From: Fontibacter flavus
GTDB taxonomy: Bacteria > Bacteroidota > Bacteroidia > Cytophagales > Cyclobacteriaceae
Assembly (NCBI RefSeq): GCF_042432905.1
Contig: NZ_JBHLWI010000083.1
Location: 124,001-188,000 of the forward strand
Length of the DNA: 64,000 bases
Direction of reading: 5' to 3'
Both the position numbers and the translations under genes were made by a program. The notes beneath the pieces were generated by a model. The model saw only the letters and a program-made list of their open reading frames with translations. It was not told the origin of the DNA and made no database searches. Below, piece by piece: positions 1-9,231 of the stretch; the stretch's first letter is position 1, and each line of letters opens with the position of its first letter.

Positions 1-397
1 GATACCCATGCATCACTCCCCAAAAAGTCCCGTAGGGATGGGCGATATACTCTTAAATTTTACTATCAATACAACCCTATCCCTATAAAATCTGCCAAAC
101 CTACACCATTTTAACCCGTGAAATCCCGTTGTTAAGATGTCGGCCGCTCCGATGGAGCTATATTTTTCTGTTAAATCATATTTGAATCCTTTAGGTAGGA
201 AAGCCCAAGACAAAGATTAAAAAACCTCAGACACCACAGACCGACCCCTAACCCAGTGCCACCGGCACGGCCGACATCTTACCCGTGGGTTTCATCCCAC
301 GGATACCCATGCATCACTCCCCAAAAAGTCCCATAGGGACGAACAACAACTACACCTAATTCTGTCATACCTGCATTCTGCAGAAAGGCTTATGTCA
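1..397. repeat. Cluster of short palindromic repeats (non-coding)
   Basis: This stretch holds no convincing gene. A 38-base direct repeat occurs at 1-38 and 302-339 with one mismatch. Several small hairpins with three-base loops are visible: gtccc/gggac at 328-340 (a partial copy at about 27-38), gctcc/ggagc at 146-158 and gtgcc/ggcac at 256-268. A longer hairpin, ccgtggg/cccacgg with a six-base loop, lies at 283-302. A perfect 14-base inverted repeat (133-146 against 268-281) flanks the middle. The arrangement resembles the interspersed REP-like repeat clusters of Bacteroidota. A 66-codon minus-strand frame at 13-213 runs through the repeats and is not supported as a gene. No transposase is nearby. 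Confidence 0.75.
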
Positions 398-1330
398 TTA
401 GGCCCGAAAAATATTCCTTAACCATCTAAACCTTCCTTTTCTTTCTTCAACCTCTGCATATCGGACACCAATTAAATATTTGGGCAAAAATGGTGGGAAT
501 ATGGTAAAATGGCTTGGTGACAAGGAAAACCTAAGAATATCTTTACCCCCTGACTTTTCCTGATACAACGCCAACTTTTTTTGAGGAATATCATTGATAT
601 CAGCTGTAAAAGCTATGATTAGGTACCCGGGAGCAGCCAGCATGTTTTCACCTGAGACATCAATAGAATTAAAACCATCTTTGAGCTCATCTAATAAAAT
701 CGTTTTTGAAGTGAGTTCATTTAATTCACTTAAGGACATGTTTTTAGAAAATTCCGGCTTATCATCTGTATTGAATACCCTCATATAAAGTTTATCAGGA
801 TAGCCTTCTCCCTTGAAAAAATGAAAGCTAACGTCATTTAGTTTGATCTTTTTTTTCAACCTGAATGCATTGCCATGAAATTCACCGCTGCTTTCCAAAT
901 TCATCATCATGGGCATAAAGCCTTCATTTTTATCAACAGATCCATACAGTTTCAATCCATCCGAACGCTCATGCCAATTGATTTCGCGTTCATTGAGTGG
1001 TACTACTTCAACTTCACTTAATTCAAAAATCCGTTCCTCTAATTTTATCAATTGTGTCCCCCTTGTACTTTGGAGGTAAATATTTTGATGATGATAAGCA
1101 GAAGCGCTCACATGAACATAAAGAGAATCTATATCTTCAATCAATTGAATCTTAAAATTACCATCCTCATCAGAAATAGCACCAAGATTTTGATAATCAA
1201 TGGACCTAACGGTAGCAAATGAAACCCCCTTTCCGGTTTGCCTATCTAGTATTTGACCATAAATAGTTTGTTGAGCTACTCCCGGCAGCATGCCTAAAAG
1301 CAACATAAAGAAAAATAATACCCATCTCAT
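398..1330 (-). CDS. Secreted protein with CarboxypepD_reg-like domain
   Basis: A 310-residue protein with a clear Sec signal peptide (residues 1-20, ending GVAQ). It is followed by a carboxypeptidase-regulatory-like beta-sandwich (about residues 22-95, with the typical G-x-I-x-D start and the later S-D-E-D-G-N-F turn). This fold is common at the N-terminus of Bacteroidota outer-membrane and surface proteins. The remaining 200 residues match nothing I recognise. There is no TonB-dependent barrel and no C-terminal sorting domain, so it is probably periplasmic or attached to the outer membrane. It lies 51 bases downstream of a lipoprotein gene on the same strand and may be co-transcribed with it. 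Function unknown. Confidence 0.8.
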   Translation of the reverse strand: MRWVLFFFMLLLGMLPGVAQQTIYGQILDRQTGKGVSFATVRSIDYQNLGAISDEDGNFKIQLIEDIDSLYVHVSASAYHHQNIYLQSTRGTQLIKLEERIFELSEVEVVPLNEREINWHERSDGLKLYGSVDKNEGFMPMMMNLESSGEFHGNAFRLKKKIKLNDVSFHFFKGEGYPDKLYMRVFNTDDKPEFSKNMSLSELNELTSKTILLDELKDGFNSIDVSGENMLAAPGYLIIAFTADINDIPQKKLALYQEKSGGKDILRFSLSPSHFTIFPPFLPKYLIGVRYAEVEERKGRFRWLRNIFRA

Positions 1331-1381
1331 ATTTTCTTCAAGTTTTCGATGACTTTTCTAAAATGATCAATTTGAAAGAAT

Positions 1382-2512
1382 TCATTTCAAATAGAATTTA
1401 AATAAAAACAACTTTTCTTTTAAATCAGGAAACTCAACATCACTGGCATTTTTTCCGAAGGGTTTCGAAACCAACTCATAATCATCTTTGGACAAATACC
1501 CCACACTATAATAAAATTCGTCCCCTGAGCCATAAGGCACAGGTACATTTACCTCACTGAACATTTCATTCCATGAAACCGAAACATTGTCTCTAAAATC
1601 TGATCTATTGACCCTTGCTATGCCATGATTTTCTAATCCACGGTGGTAAAGGAAAAAATAATGGTCACCATACTCCATTCCGTTAAAAGTACAGCACTTT
1701 TTTTCAGACTCTTGGATAAAGGAATTTACCTCATAAATATCAGTTGTACTGAGCATCTTTGATGGAATCCCTTCCTCGCTGAAAAAAACCTGAAACAAAG
1801 GCATAAATTCACCAGTATTATCCTCATATCTTACCAGCTTCTCTTCCAAGGAGAGGTGAAAAAACCGAGAATGACTGTTGAAAAACCTAGGTTCCATAGA
1901 GAATGGAATGACAGGGAATTTTGTGTGCAATATCGGTTCTAGTTTACCTTCTGTTTGCTTGAAGGCTAACACATAACCATCTGGTTCTTTGATTAGATCA
2001 TCGGGAAACAACAATAGCCCTTCCCCATTTTTCAAATGAGCAATATTGCTGTAATATTTATCAAGCTTTTCTGATCCTATGAAATTGAAATTCGAATCAA
2101 AATAAACTAATTTTAGTAAGGATCGATCCAAAACCAACATTTCATTCCTAGCCTCATCAACGCTAAAAATGTAAGGACTATTAAACCCTTCAGGGGCATC
2201 ATTAACAGAATTAATCTCAGCAATAAAATTTCCTTGAAGGTCAAATTTTACAATCTTCTTACCCTGAGACTCATCCATTAAATAAATGTAATCCCCAACA
2301 ATTTTGTAAGAATCGATATTTCCTATCCAAAATTCTTCATTGCTAAACTTTAGTTCAAAAAAATCCATGTCCCGAAAGAAATCTTTAAAATTCATTTTAG
2401 AATTTTCTTCGGTGAGCTCAACTTTTTCAAACTCAATTGGCTGAATTACTTTCCAGCAAGAGTTTAAAAATATGACCATTATCAAAAGTAAAATCAAGTT
2501 TCTGGCCTTCAT
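1382..2512 (-). CDS. 6-bladed beta-propeller lipoprotein
   Basis: A 376-residue predicted lipoprotein: hydrophobic leader and lipobox LNSC with the acylated Cys at residue 19. The body has repeated strands of the type Y-I-Y-L-x-D, K-I-V-K-F-D-x-x-G-x-F and L-V-Y-F-D. These fit the 6-bladed beta-propeller (NHL-like) lipoproteins that are numerous in Bacteroidota. Such proteins are thought to bind ligands or partners at the outer membrane, but no substrate can be assigned here. It stands alone apart from the secreted protein downstream. A 284-base spacer separates it from the Crp-like gene. Confidence 0.75.
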   Translation of the reverse strand: MKARNLILLLIMVIFLNSCWKVIQPIEFEKVELTEENSKMNFKDFFRDMDFFELKFSNEEFWIGNIDSYKIVGDYIYLMDESQGKKIVKFDLQGNFIAEINSVNDAPEGFNSPYIFSVDEARNEMLVLDRSLLKLVYFDSNFNFIGSEKLDKYYSNIAHLKNGEGLLLFPDDLIKEPDGYVLAFKQTEGKLEPILHTKFPVIPFSMEPRFFNSHSRFFHLSLEEKLVRYEDNTGEFMPLFQVFFSEEGIPSKMLSTTDIYEVNSFIQESEKKCCTFNGMEYGDHYFFLYHRGLENHGIARVNRSDFRDNVSVSWNEMFSEVNVPVPYGSGDEFYYSVGYLSKDDYELVSKPFGKNASDVEFPDLKEKLFLFKFYLK

Positions 2513-2796
2513 GATCTTAAATTCTTGTCCACCAATACCCTAAAATTTAAAATTCCTTCCAATTTAGATTTAAATTAAAGTAGTATATCTCGAAAGGGAT
2601 ATCCTACAAAACCTAAACAATATTTACTTAACTACAATTGGACATCTAACAATGACACAATCATGACCAGGCTTATTTTTGCGACCTGACAAACAAAGAA
2701 TGTCACTACCTGTCCCGGGAACACTTCAAAATTACCAACGCCCCAAAAAAAATCAGTTAAACTAATTTAAAAAGTAAATTCAACTATTTTTATAAA

Positions 2797-3348
2797 TCAA
2801 AGCTTTCTTCTGGCTTTTAGCTGTGAAATGTATTGTGGTGTGACATTGAAATAAGTAGCCAGGTGTTTCTGGGGAATCCTTACCCATAACCCGGGATTTG
2901 TCTGCTTAAAATATTCCCACCTATCAAGGAAAGTCTTTTTCCCATTAATCAATTTCCATTGAAGATTATGCTGATACTTGATCGTCGAGACCTCTTTAAA
3001 TACATCGAGTAATACTTGAGGGGGCAAGAAATCCTGTTGGAAAAAGTCCATACTTAAGACCAAGATCCTACTTTCCTCCAATGCCTCTACCGTAAACGAA
3101 GATTTGATTTTTCCTCCGAAATAAAATCCGGTTAAATAATAATTACCTTCTGCTATGAATGAATTGGTAAATTCTTCATCTCCGTTTTCATGATATTCTC
3201 GCAGCAATCCTGATGCTACCCAAAATAAGTTATTCAAAAGTTGGCCTTGGACAATCAAGGATTGGCCTCTTTTGAGTGAGATGGTATCCATCGAAGAATC
3301 AGCTTCTAGACCTGTCAATTTTCTAAAAACAAAATCAAAACCTTTCAT
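2797..3348 (-). CDS. Crp/Fnr-type transcriptional regulator
   Basis: A 183-residue cNMP-binding-domain regulator of the small Bacteroidota type. Residues about 20-115 form the cupin-like sensor barrel. The C-terminus carries a helix-turn-helix (K-H-L-A-T-Y-F-N-V-T-P-Q-Y-I-S-Q-L) whose recognition helix ends almost at the stop. The frame can be extended six codons upstream only through a TTG, so I chose the ATG at 3348. The classical Crp cAMP contacts are not apparent, so the ligand is unknown. It is isolated between long spacers with no partner gene, so a target regulon cannot be read from context. Confidence 0.8.
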   Translation of the reverse strand: MKGFDFVFRKLTGLEADSSMDTISLKRGQSLIVQGQLLNNLFWVASGLLREYHENGDEEFTNSFIAEGNYYLTGFYFGGKIKSSFTVEALEESRILVLSMDFFQQDFLPPQVLLDVFKEVSTIKYQHNLQWKLINGKKTFLDRWEYFKQTNPGLWVRIPQKHLATYFNVTPQYISQLKARRKL

Positions 3349-3579
3349 AACAAAACAATTAAACAATCACCTAATATATTATTCTTAGTCAATAATTAAA
3401 AATTAAATCCAGCAAATAATATCAAATTCATTCCTTCCTGCCAATCACTCAAATCTGCTACTTTAAGAATTTACGAATCTTAAAGAGTTTAACTTGGTAA
3501 GCCTTCCTCCAAAAAATGAACAAATCATTAAATCTTAGAGACTTTTGATGCAAATCAGACTGAAACCAAATTTTCTTCC

Positions 3580-3587
3580 TACCTTTG
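3580..3587 (+). promoter_or_regulatory. typA -7 promoter element
   Basis: TACCTTTG followed by CA matches the Bacteroidota sigma-ABfr -7 consensus TAnnTTTG. It lies 20 bases before the typA ATG. No TTTG is present at the expected -33 spacing. Confidence 0.6.
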
Positions 3588-3607
3588 CAGCCTAATTCAA
3601 ATTTACA

Positions 3608-5413
3608 ATGCAGAATATTCGGAATATCGCGATTATCGCTCACGTTGACCACGGTAAGACCACCCTGGTGGACAAAATCATCCATGCCTCCAAAATTTTC
3701 CGTGAAAACCAACAGTTTGACGATTTAATCCTGGATAACAACGACTTGGAAAGAGAAAGAGGGATTACCATTCTTTCCAAAAACGTATCCGTACGATATA
3801 AAGACCATAAAATTAACATCATTGATACTCCTGGTCACGCCGACTTTGGCGGTGAAGTAGAAAGGGTATTAAAAATGGCCGATGGGGTAATCCTATTGGT
3901 GGATGCTTTTGAAGGTCCAATGCCTCAAACCAGATTCGTATTGGGTAAAGCCTTAAATCTTGGCTTAACACCTATTGTAGTAGTCAACAAAGTGGACAAA
4001 CCAAACTGTCGCCCTGATGAAGTACATGAGGCAGTTTTTGACCTGATGTTCAATTTGGATGCCACAGAAGAGCAGTTAGAATTCCAGACCCTTTATGGCT
4101 CGGCCAAAAACAATTGGATGGGACCTGACTGGCAAAACCCAACTGACTCCATTCTTCCACTTTTGGACGCCATCATTGAATACATTCCAGAACCTAAAAT
4201 TGAAGACGGTTCTCTGCAAATGCAGATTACTTCCCTGGATTACTCTTCTTTCGTAGGACGTATAGCCATCGGAAGGGTAAAAAGAGGAACTATCACAGAA
4301 AATGCCCAATTGACCTTATGCAAGGCTGATGGTGTATTTAAAAAAGTAAGGGTTAAAGAATTGCATGTATTTGAAGGCTTGGGTAAAAACAAGGTATCAG
4401 AAGTACATGCAGGAGATATTTGTGCAGTTACAGGAATCGAGGACTTCGAAATCGGCGATACCATCGCTGCTCTGGAAAACCCTGAACCACTTCCAAGAAT
4501 CGCCATCGATGAACCAACGATGAACATGCTCTTCACGATCAACAACTCTCCTTTCTTTGGTAGAGAAGGAAAATTCGTGACTTCACGTCACCTGAGAGAC
4601 AGATTGATGAAGGAAATGGAGAAAAACCTTGCTTTGAGAGTAGAATCTACAGATTCTGAAGATAAATTTCTTGTTTACGGAAGAGGTATCCTTCACTTGT
4701 CTGTCTTGATCGAAACCATGAGAAGAGAAGGTTACGAACTTCAAGTAGGCCAGCCTCAGGTGATTTTCAAAGAAATTGATGGCGTTCAGTGCGAACCAAT
4801 AGAAACCTTGGTTGTAGACGTGCCTGAGGAGACAGCTGGAAAAGTAATCGAATTGGCTACTCAGAAAAAAGGTGAATTGTTGATCATGGAACCAAAAGGT
4901 GACTTGCAACATTTGGAATTTAAAATTCCTTCCAGAGGTTTGATCGGTCTGAGAAACAATGTTTTGACTGCTACCCAAGGTGAAGCCATCATGAACCACA
5001 GATTTTCCGCATACGAACCTTATAAAGGAACCATTGCCGGAAGAATCAATGGATCCTTGATCTCGATGGAAGGCGGTCAGTGTACTGCTTATGCCATTGA
5101 CAAATTGCAGGACAGGGGTGTTTTCTTCATTGAACCAGGTGATGAACTGTACACAGGTCAGGTAATTGGAGAACATTCAAGAGACAACGACCTAGTTGTA
5201 AACGTGCAGAAAGGCAAGAAATTGACCAACATGCGTGCTTCCGGCTCTGATGACAACACCAGGATCGCTCCTCCAAAAAGATTCTCCTTGGAAGAAGCCA
5301 TGGAATACATCCAAAAAGATGAATACCTTGAAATCACTCCAAAATCCATCCGTATGAGAAAAATCTATTTGGATGAGAATGAAAGAAACAGAATGGCGAA
5401 GAAAGATGCGTAA
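3608..5413 (+). CDS. typA: Translational GTPase TypA/BipA
   Basis: A 601-residue ribosome-associated GTPase of normal length. The G1 motif A-H-V-D-H-G-K-T-T is at residues 10-18, switch II D-T-P-G-H at about 74, and N-K-V-D at about 128. Elongation-factor domains II, III and V and the BipA C-terminal domain follow. TypA acts on ribosome assembly and stress or cold adaptation. It stands as a single gene with its own -7 element at 3580. The minus-strand frames within it are shadows. Confidence 0.97.
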   Translation: MQNIRNIAIIAHVDHGKTTLVDKIIHASKIFRENQQFDDLILDNNDLERERGITILSKNVSVRYKDHKINIIDTPGHADFGGEVERVLKMADGVILLVDAFEGPMPQTRFVLGKALNLGLTPIVVVNKVDKPNCRPDEVHEAVFDLMFNLDATEEQLEFQTLYGSAKNNWMGPDWQNPTDSILPLLDAIIEYIPEPKIEDGSLQMQITSLDYSSFVGRIAIGRVKRGTITENAQLTLCKADGVFKKVRVKELHVFEGLGKNKVSEVHAGDICAVTGIEDFEIGDTIAALENPEPLPRIAIDEPTMNMLFTINNSPFFGREGKFVTSRHLRDRLMKEMEKNLALRVESTDSEDKFLVYGRGILHLSVLIETMRREGYELQVGQPQVIFKEIDGVQCEPIETLVVDVPEETAGKVIELATQKKGELLIMEPKGDLQHLEFKIPSRGLIGLRNNVLTATQGEAIMNHRFSAYEPYKGTIAGRINGSLISMEGGQCTAYAIDKLQDRGVFFIEPGDELYTGQVIGEHSRDNDLVVNVQKGKKLTNMRASGSDDNTRIAPPKRFSLEEAMEYIQKDEYLEITPKSIRMRKIYLDENERNRMAKKDA

Positions 5414-5585
5414 GAGAAGTGGGAGATTAGAGGCGAGAGTTTAGACTAATCAGTCGAGAGGTTATTATCTTATAGTGATTGAAATATGAATTGCGGAATA
5501 ATAGAAATAAGCCTTCGGCGAAATAGTAAGATGCGTTTAAAACTATAGATCTCTCTTAAAAGTAAATTTCACGTAAATACAAGAC

Positions 5586-5617
5586 AGACCTCAGAAGTTG
5601 AAAGACTTTTGAGGTCT
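5586..5617. other. Stem-loop in the typA downstream spacer
   Basis: A 12-pair stem (one G-U) with left arm at 5586-5597, an 8-base loop and right arm at 5606-5617. It lies between the ends of typA (plus) and the convergent DUF4221-like gene (minus). It lacks a T run on either side, so it is at best a weak terminator. The remainder of 5414-5647 shows nothing I can name. Confidence 0.4.
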
Positions 5618-5647
5618 TTGAAGTTTCAGAAAAAAAGAACCTCTCAA

Positions 5648-6826
5648 TTAATCAAACCTGTAAATATCTAACACGACTTCATCTTCATTGAGCCCTTCAT
5701 AAAAAGAATTGGTTCGGGAAAGGTAAAGCCCATTTTTACCTACAAAAGAATTGTATGGTTTATGAATCTTCCCAGGAAACCGTTTTTCAGTAAGGAAATT
5801 AAAGTCTTTATCCAATACAATGATGCTGAAATCATTTTTCATCTGTGGAAATTGGTCAACCAAATCAGAATCATCCATTTCTCTTCCGATTGTAACAAAC
5901 CTGTAATAAACCTCCCTATAGGCATCGTAAATAATTGAATAGTATGTTGTTTGGGTGACTATTTCCCTGATTTCAATATCATTAGGAGAACCAGAAACCG
6001 CGGAATACTTCAGCGGTTTGGCAAACTCACTTTTGGCATAAACTGATTTTAGCTGATTCCAATCATTATCAAAAATCAACAAAGAATCTAATGCAGACCA
6101 AGAATAAATCCATAAATTCCCTTGCCTGATTCTTGAATAATTTCCCAAACCTATGGGCCAAACTTTCCCGTGATAAAAATCCGGAACAGTAATCTGATCA
6201 ATTCTTGAAACCTCATTGGTAACCAAATCGACCCTCACTGCAGGACGAAATGCTTTCATATCTTCATCGGAATTCAAAAAACCATTCAGGCTCATGTCTG
6301 AAAAATACAAATTACCATGTTCATAGATAGTCATGTTATTGGCCCTTGAATAATGGTTTACCAAGCTTTTCATCCATTCCTGGGGGCTAGTCCTATCTAC
6401 CTTTTGTGGACTGAATTGAGTGATCACTTCCCCATTACCATTCAATAGCGAAATACCGTTCAATTGCATTTGATCAAACAAAAAAATTGAATCGGAATTA
6501 TGATAAAAGAAGCCATATAAAGCACGTATAGGAAACTTTTCATCCTTTACAATATCGATCCTTTTTAACTTTTCCCCCGTTTCCAAGTCATAAAAATCAA
6601 ATGAGAAATTTACCCTGTTCATCACCAAAAGCAGCTCCATCCCTTCTTCATTGATTACTTGAAATTCAGTGAAATTAAAATCTGAAATGGAATCTATCTC
6701 CAATTTGAGTTGCCCAACATTAGTAAAGCTCCCATCAAAAGTTTTCTTTCCAGAATATCCATCTTTCTCCGAACACGCCAATACACTGATTAAGAGGACT
6801 ATAAATTGCAATAAATATTTATTCAT
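5648..6826 (-). CDS. DUF4221-like lipoprotein
   Basis: A 392-residue lipoprotein with lipobox VLAC, Cys at residue 18. The frame opens eight codons further up at 6850, but the ATG at 6826 begins directly with the signal peptide and is preferred. The body has beta-propeller-like strands (F-D-F-Y-D-L-E-T-G, L-L-I-F-D-N-D-W) and resembles the DUF4221 family, which I associate with Cytophagales. Family function is unknown. It is convergent with typA and divergent from the serine hydrolase at 6941. It is a second propeller-type lipoprotein within 5 kb but does not look like a recent duplicate of the one at 1382. Confidence 0.75.
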   Translation of the reverse strand: MNKYLLQFIVLLISVLACSEKDGYSGKKTFDGSFTNVGQLKLEIDSISDFNFTEFQVINEEGMELLLVMNRVNFSFDFYDLETGEKLKRIDIVKDEKFPIRALYGFFYHNSDSIFLFDQMQLNGISLLNGNGEVITQFSPQKVDRTSPQEWMKSLVNHYSRANNMTIYEHGNLYFSDMSLNGFLNSDEDMKAFRPAVRVDLVTNEVSRIDQITVPDFYHGKVWPIGLGNYSRIRQGNLWIYSWSALDSLLIFDNDWNQLKSVYAKSEFAKPLKYSAVSGSPNDIEIREIVTQTTYYSIIYDAYREVYYRFVTIGREMDDSDLVDQFPQMKNDFSIIVLDKDFNFLTEKRFPGKIHKPYNSFVGKNGLYLSRTNSFYEGLNEDEVVLDIYRFD

Positions 6827-6940
6827 AATTTTAGCTGATACAATGAACATTAAACTAAAGAAATAATAAATAAATTACCAATGTCAATCAATATTTTTTT
6901 AGTTTATTGATCAGTCCCTTGCCCATTAGATCCTATAAAC

Positions 6941-7996
6941 ATGAAAATATTTTATCAAACCCTAACCATTTTCCTGATTTTGACTGCCTGTTCCAAAAAA
7001 ACTGACCCAATCAATACTATCTTCCAGAATTACCAAGGAGAAAATCCAGGGGCATCAGTAGCCATCATTCAGGATGGGAAGATCGTTTATCATGAGTCAT
7101 TTGGAATGGCCGATAAGGAGAATCAAGTGCCAGTCCAGGCAAACTCCAATTTCAGGTTGGCATCTGTCAGCAAGCAATTTACCGCGACAGCTATCCTAAT
7201 TTTGGAATCAAGGGGTTCGATAGACCTAGATTGGAACTTAGATCAGGTTTTTGAGGAATTTCCAGCTTATGGAAAAACAATAAAAGTCCATCATTTACTA
7301 AACCATACCTCAGGTATTTGGGATTATGAAGATTTTGTCCCTGATGATGCCCCCCAAGTTACTGATACCGATGTGCTTGAATTCATCAAAAACCATCCAT
7401 CGGTGTATTTTGAAGCAGGGACTGAATTCCGCTATAGTAATACCGCTTATGCCCTTTTGGCCCTGATGGTAGAAAAATACTCCCATCAGACTTTTCAGGA
7501 TTTTTTGAAAACCGAGATTTTCAACCCTTTGGGAATGCAAAACACCCTTGCTTTTGTACCTAACTACAATGAAGTCCCTAACAGGGCTTTCGGGTACAGT
7601 AAAGAAAACGGAGCGTGGGTTCGAAAAGACCAAAGCAGCACCTCAGCTGTTTTGGGTGATGGTGGGATATATTCCAATGTACCCGATCTTTTCCTTTGGG
7701 ACCAAGCCTTGTATGAAGGAAAAATCCTTCACAAGGAAACCATCGAAAAGACATTTATTAAAGGAAAGCTCAATGATGGCAGGGAAATCCCCTATGGCTT
7801 GGGTTGGCATATCAAAGAATACGAAGGAGAAAAGGCAATATATCACACCGGCAGCACCACTTCTTTCAGAAATATTTTTTACCGAATTCCTCAGAAGAAT
7901 TTAAGCATTATCATCCTGACCAATCGAAACATTCCTGAGGAAAATAAAATGGTAGATTTGGCTGAAAAAGTTCTCAAATCTTATATAGCTAATTAA
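6941..7996 (+). CDS. Serine hydrolase, beta-lactamase/PBP4* family lipoprotein
   Basis: A 351-residue beta-lactamase-fold (class C/AmpH-like) serine hydrolase with lipobox LTAC (Cys 17). Visible active-site motifs are S-V-S-K (SxxK), Y-S-N (YxN) and the H-T-G triad replacing K-T-G. The family includes D-aminopeptidases, esterases and peptidoglycan-recycling enzymes as well as beta-lactamases, so resistance should not be assumed. The lipobox places it on the periplasmic side of a membrane. It is divergent from the DUF4221-like gene across 114 bases. Confidence 0.85.
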   Translation: MKIFYQTLTIFLILTACSKKTDPINTIFQNYQGENPGASVAIIQDGKIVYHESFGMADKENQVPVQANSNFRLASVSKQFTATAILILESRGSIDLDWNLDQVFEEFPAYGKTIKVHHLLNHTSGIWDYEDFVPDDAPQVTDTDVLEFIKNHPSVYFEAGTEFRYSNTAYALLALMVEKYSHQTFQDFLKTEIFNPLGMQNTLAFVPNYNEVPNRAFGYSKENGAWVRKDQSSTSAVLGDGGIYSNVPDLFLWDQALYEGKILHKETIEKTFIKGKLNDGREIPYGLGWHIKEYEGEKAIYHTGSTTSFRNIFYRIPQKNLSIIILTNRNIPEENKMVDLAEKVLKSYIAN

Positions 7997-8147
7997 TTAT
8001 TAACGCAAAGCATCACCCTAAGATCGGCTTCATTAACAGCACTTTAAGCTTAAAATCAAGCTCAATCTCTTCATTATACAGATTCGGATTTCTCCAAATT
8101 CAAAACCTTAATGCTAAAAAAGACGTGAGGAAATAGAAAACCCAACT

Positions 8148-9053
8148 ATGAAAAACATTCTAATACTCTCCTTTTTTTACGCATTTACGGTTAATGCGTT
8201 CGCGCAAACTCAATTAGACAGAATTCACCTAAAAGATGAAATCAAAGAAGTACTGGTAGAAGAAGTGGGATCCAATTACATCAAATTCAAATACCCTAAT
8301 GAAAACGCTTCTTACACAATCAGCAAACATCAGGTGGATAAAATCATCTTTTCAACAGGAAGGGAAGAAGTCTTTGAATCAGCATTTAAAACAGTGACCT
8401 CTGTACACGACTACGAAAATGTCTACATTTCTTATGTTCCTCAGGATGTAGAAGGCCTTAAATCATTGGGTCAGGTATTCTCAAAAGCTACTGGTGTAAC
8501 GACACTTTCCAGCATCAATAATGTAAACAACAGGGCTGTTAGAAAAGTGAAAATGGAAGCTGCAATGTTGGGTGCAAATGTAGTACTCGTTGGAAATACT
8601 TTCCAACGGGGGAATCAGTACGGTAATGAAAACATCCCGGGGAATGCTACCATGACAAGTATTTCCGGAACTGCATATACTTCAAATGCAAAAAACTTCA
8701 ACCTTGACGAGGTAAAAAATTATTTGAATGATTATCAATATGCCTTTTTCCAAAAAGACCAATTAAACAGGAATGCTTTTGATAAAAGAACTACGGTTGA
8801 AGAAATGTATGACAGAAACCTGAATGTTAAACTTTTCCGATTTGACGAAGTCTATGAAAAAGATGGTCAAGTATATGTAAAATCAAGTAATCTAAAATCA
8901 AAATCAGGTGAACTAAGGGTTTTGTTCGCCAATGAAGAAAATATCACGCTCGTAGAACAGCATAACAACACCATTTACAACTATTTCCTGCTAAGTGAGA
9001 AAGAACCAAGAATAGTTCAAATGATGGCCATCAAAGACAGGAACACAAAGTAA
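8148..9053 (+). CDS. Secreted protein of unknown function
   Basis: A 301-residue protein with a signal peptide (residues 1-19, cleaving after AFAQ). The N-terminal 50 residues after cleavage (D-x-I-x-L-K-D-E-I-K-E-V-L-V-E-E-V-G) resemble short beta-rich repeats seen in Bacteroidota secreted proteins that report on a gene or operon key. I cannot assign a named domain. Residues 80-160 include a glycine- and alanine-rich stretch (A-A-M-L-G-A-N-V-V-L-V-G), typical of small OMP-associated folds. There is no lipobox. It precedes the LpoA-like gene by 178 bases with a strong hairpin between, so it is probably its own transcript. Confidence 0.65.
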   Translation: MKNILILSFFYAFTVNAFAQTQLDRIHLKDEIKEVLVEEVGSNYIKFKYPNENASYTISKHQVDKIIFSTGREEVFESAFKTVTSVHDYENVYISYVPQDVEGLKSLGQVFSKATGVTTLSSINNVNNRAVRKVKMEAAMLGANVVLVGNTFQRGNQYGNENIPGNATMTSISGTAYTSNAKNFNLDEVKNYLNDYQYAFFQKDQLNRNAFDKRTTVEEMYDRNLNVKLFRFDEVYEKDGQVYVKSSNLKSKSGELRVLFANEENITLVEQHNNTIYNYFLLSEKEPRIVQMMAIKDRNTK

Positions 9054-9079
9054 TCTTGAGAACCATCTTATTAAATTGG

Positions 9080-9122
9080 GAACCTAGTAAAAGCCTTACC
9101 CGAAAGGGCTATTACTAGGTTC
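9080..9122 (+). terminator. Strong hairpin downstream of the secreted protein
   Basis: An 11-base perfect stem (9080-9090 with 9112-9122) continues into an inner agcc/ggct stem. It lies 26 bases after the stop of the preceding gene. No T run follows, so it may be an mRNA 3' stabiliser rather than an intrinsic terminator. Confidence 0.5.
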
Positions 9123-9231
9123 ACCATCTTCGCCTAATCTCCTTTCTTCTTTTCATTTGGGCAAAAATGGGTTAAATTCGTGACCCGTTTATTTGGGAAT
9201 GAATTTTGCCCATAATTGAAAAAAACAATAT

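Noticed and set aside
13..213. 66-codon minus-strand frame in the repeat cluster
   Set aside because: It runs through palindromic repeats, has no family resemblance and no ribosome or promoter signal; such frames are common artefacts in these repeats.
2674..2681. TATTTTTG on the plus strand at 2674-2681
   Set aside because: No gene starts on that strand for nearly 1 kb and no -33 match lies at the proper distance.
3458..3712. 84-codon minus-strand frame across the typA start
   Set aside because: It overlaps the typA promoter and coding start and has no recognisable features.
4583..5176. 197-codon frame antisense to typA
   Set aside because: It lies wholly within the well-supported typA frame and resembles no known protein.
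6941..7996. Antibiotic-resistance reading of the beta-lactamase-fold lipoprotein
   Set aside because: The H-T-G motif and family breadth make esterase or D-peptidase activity as likely; no resistance context is present.
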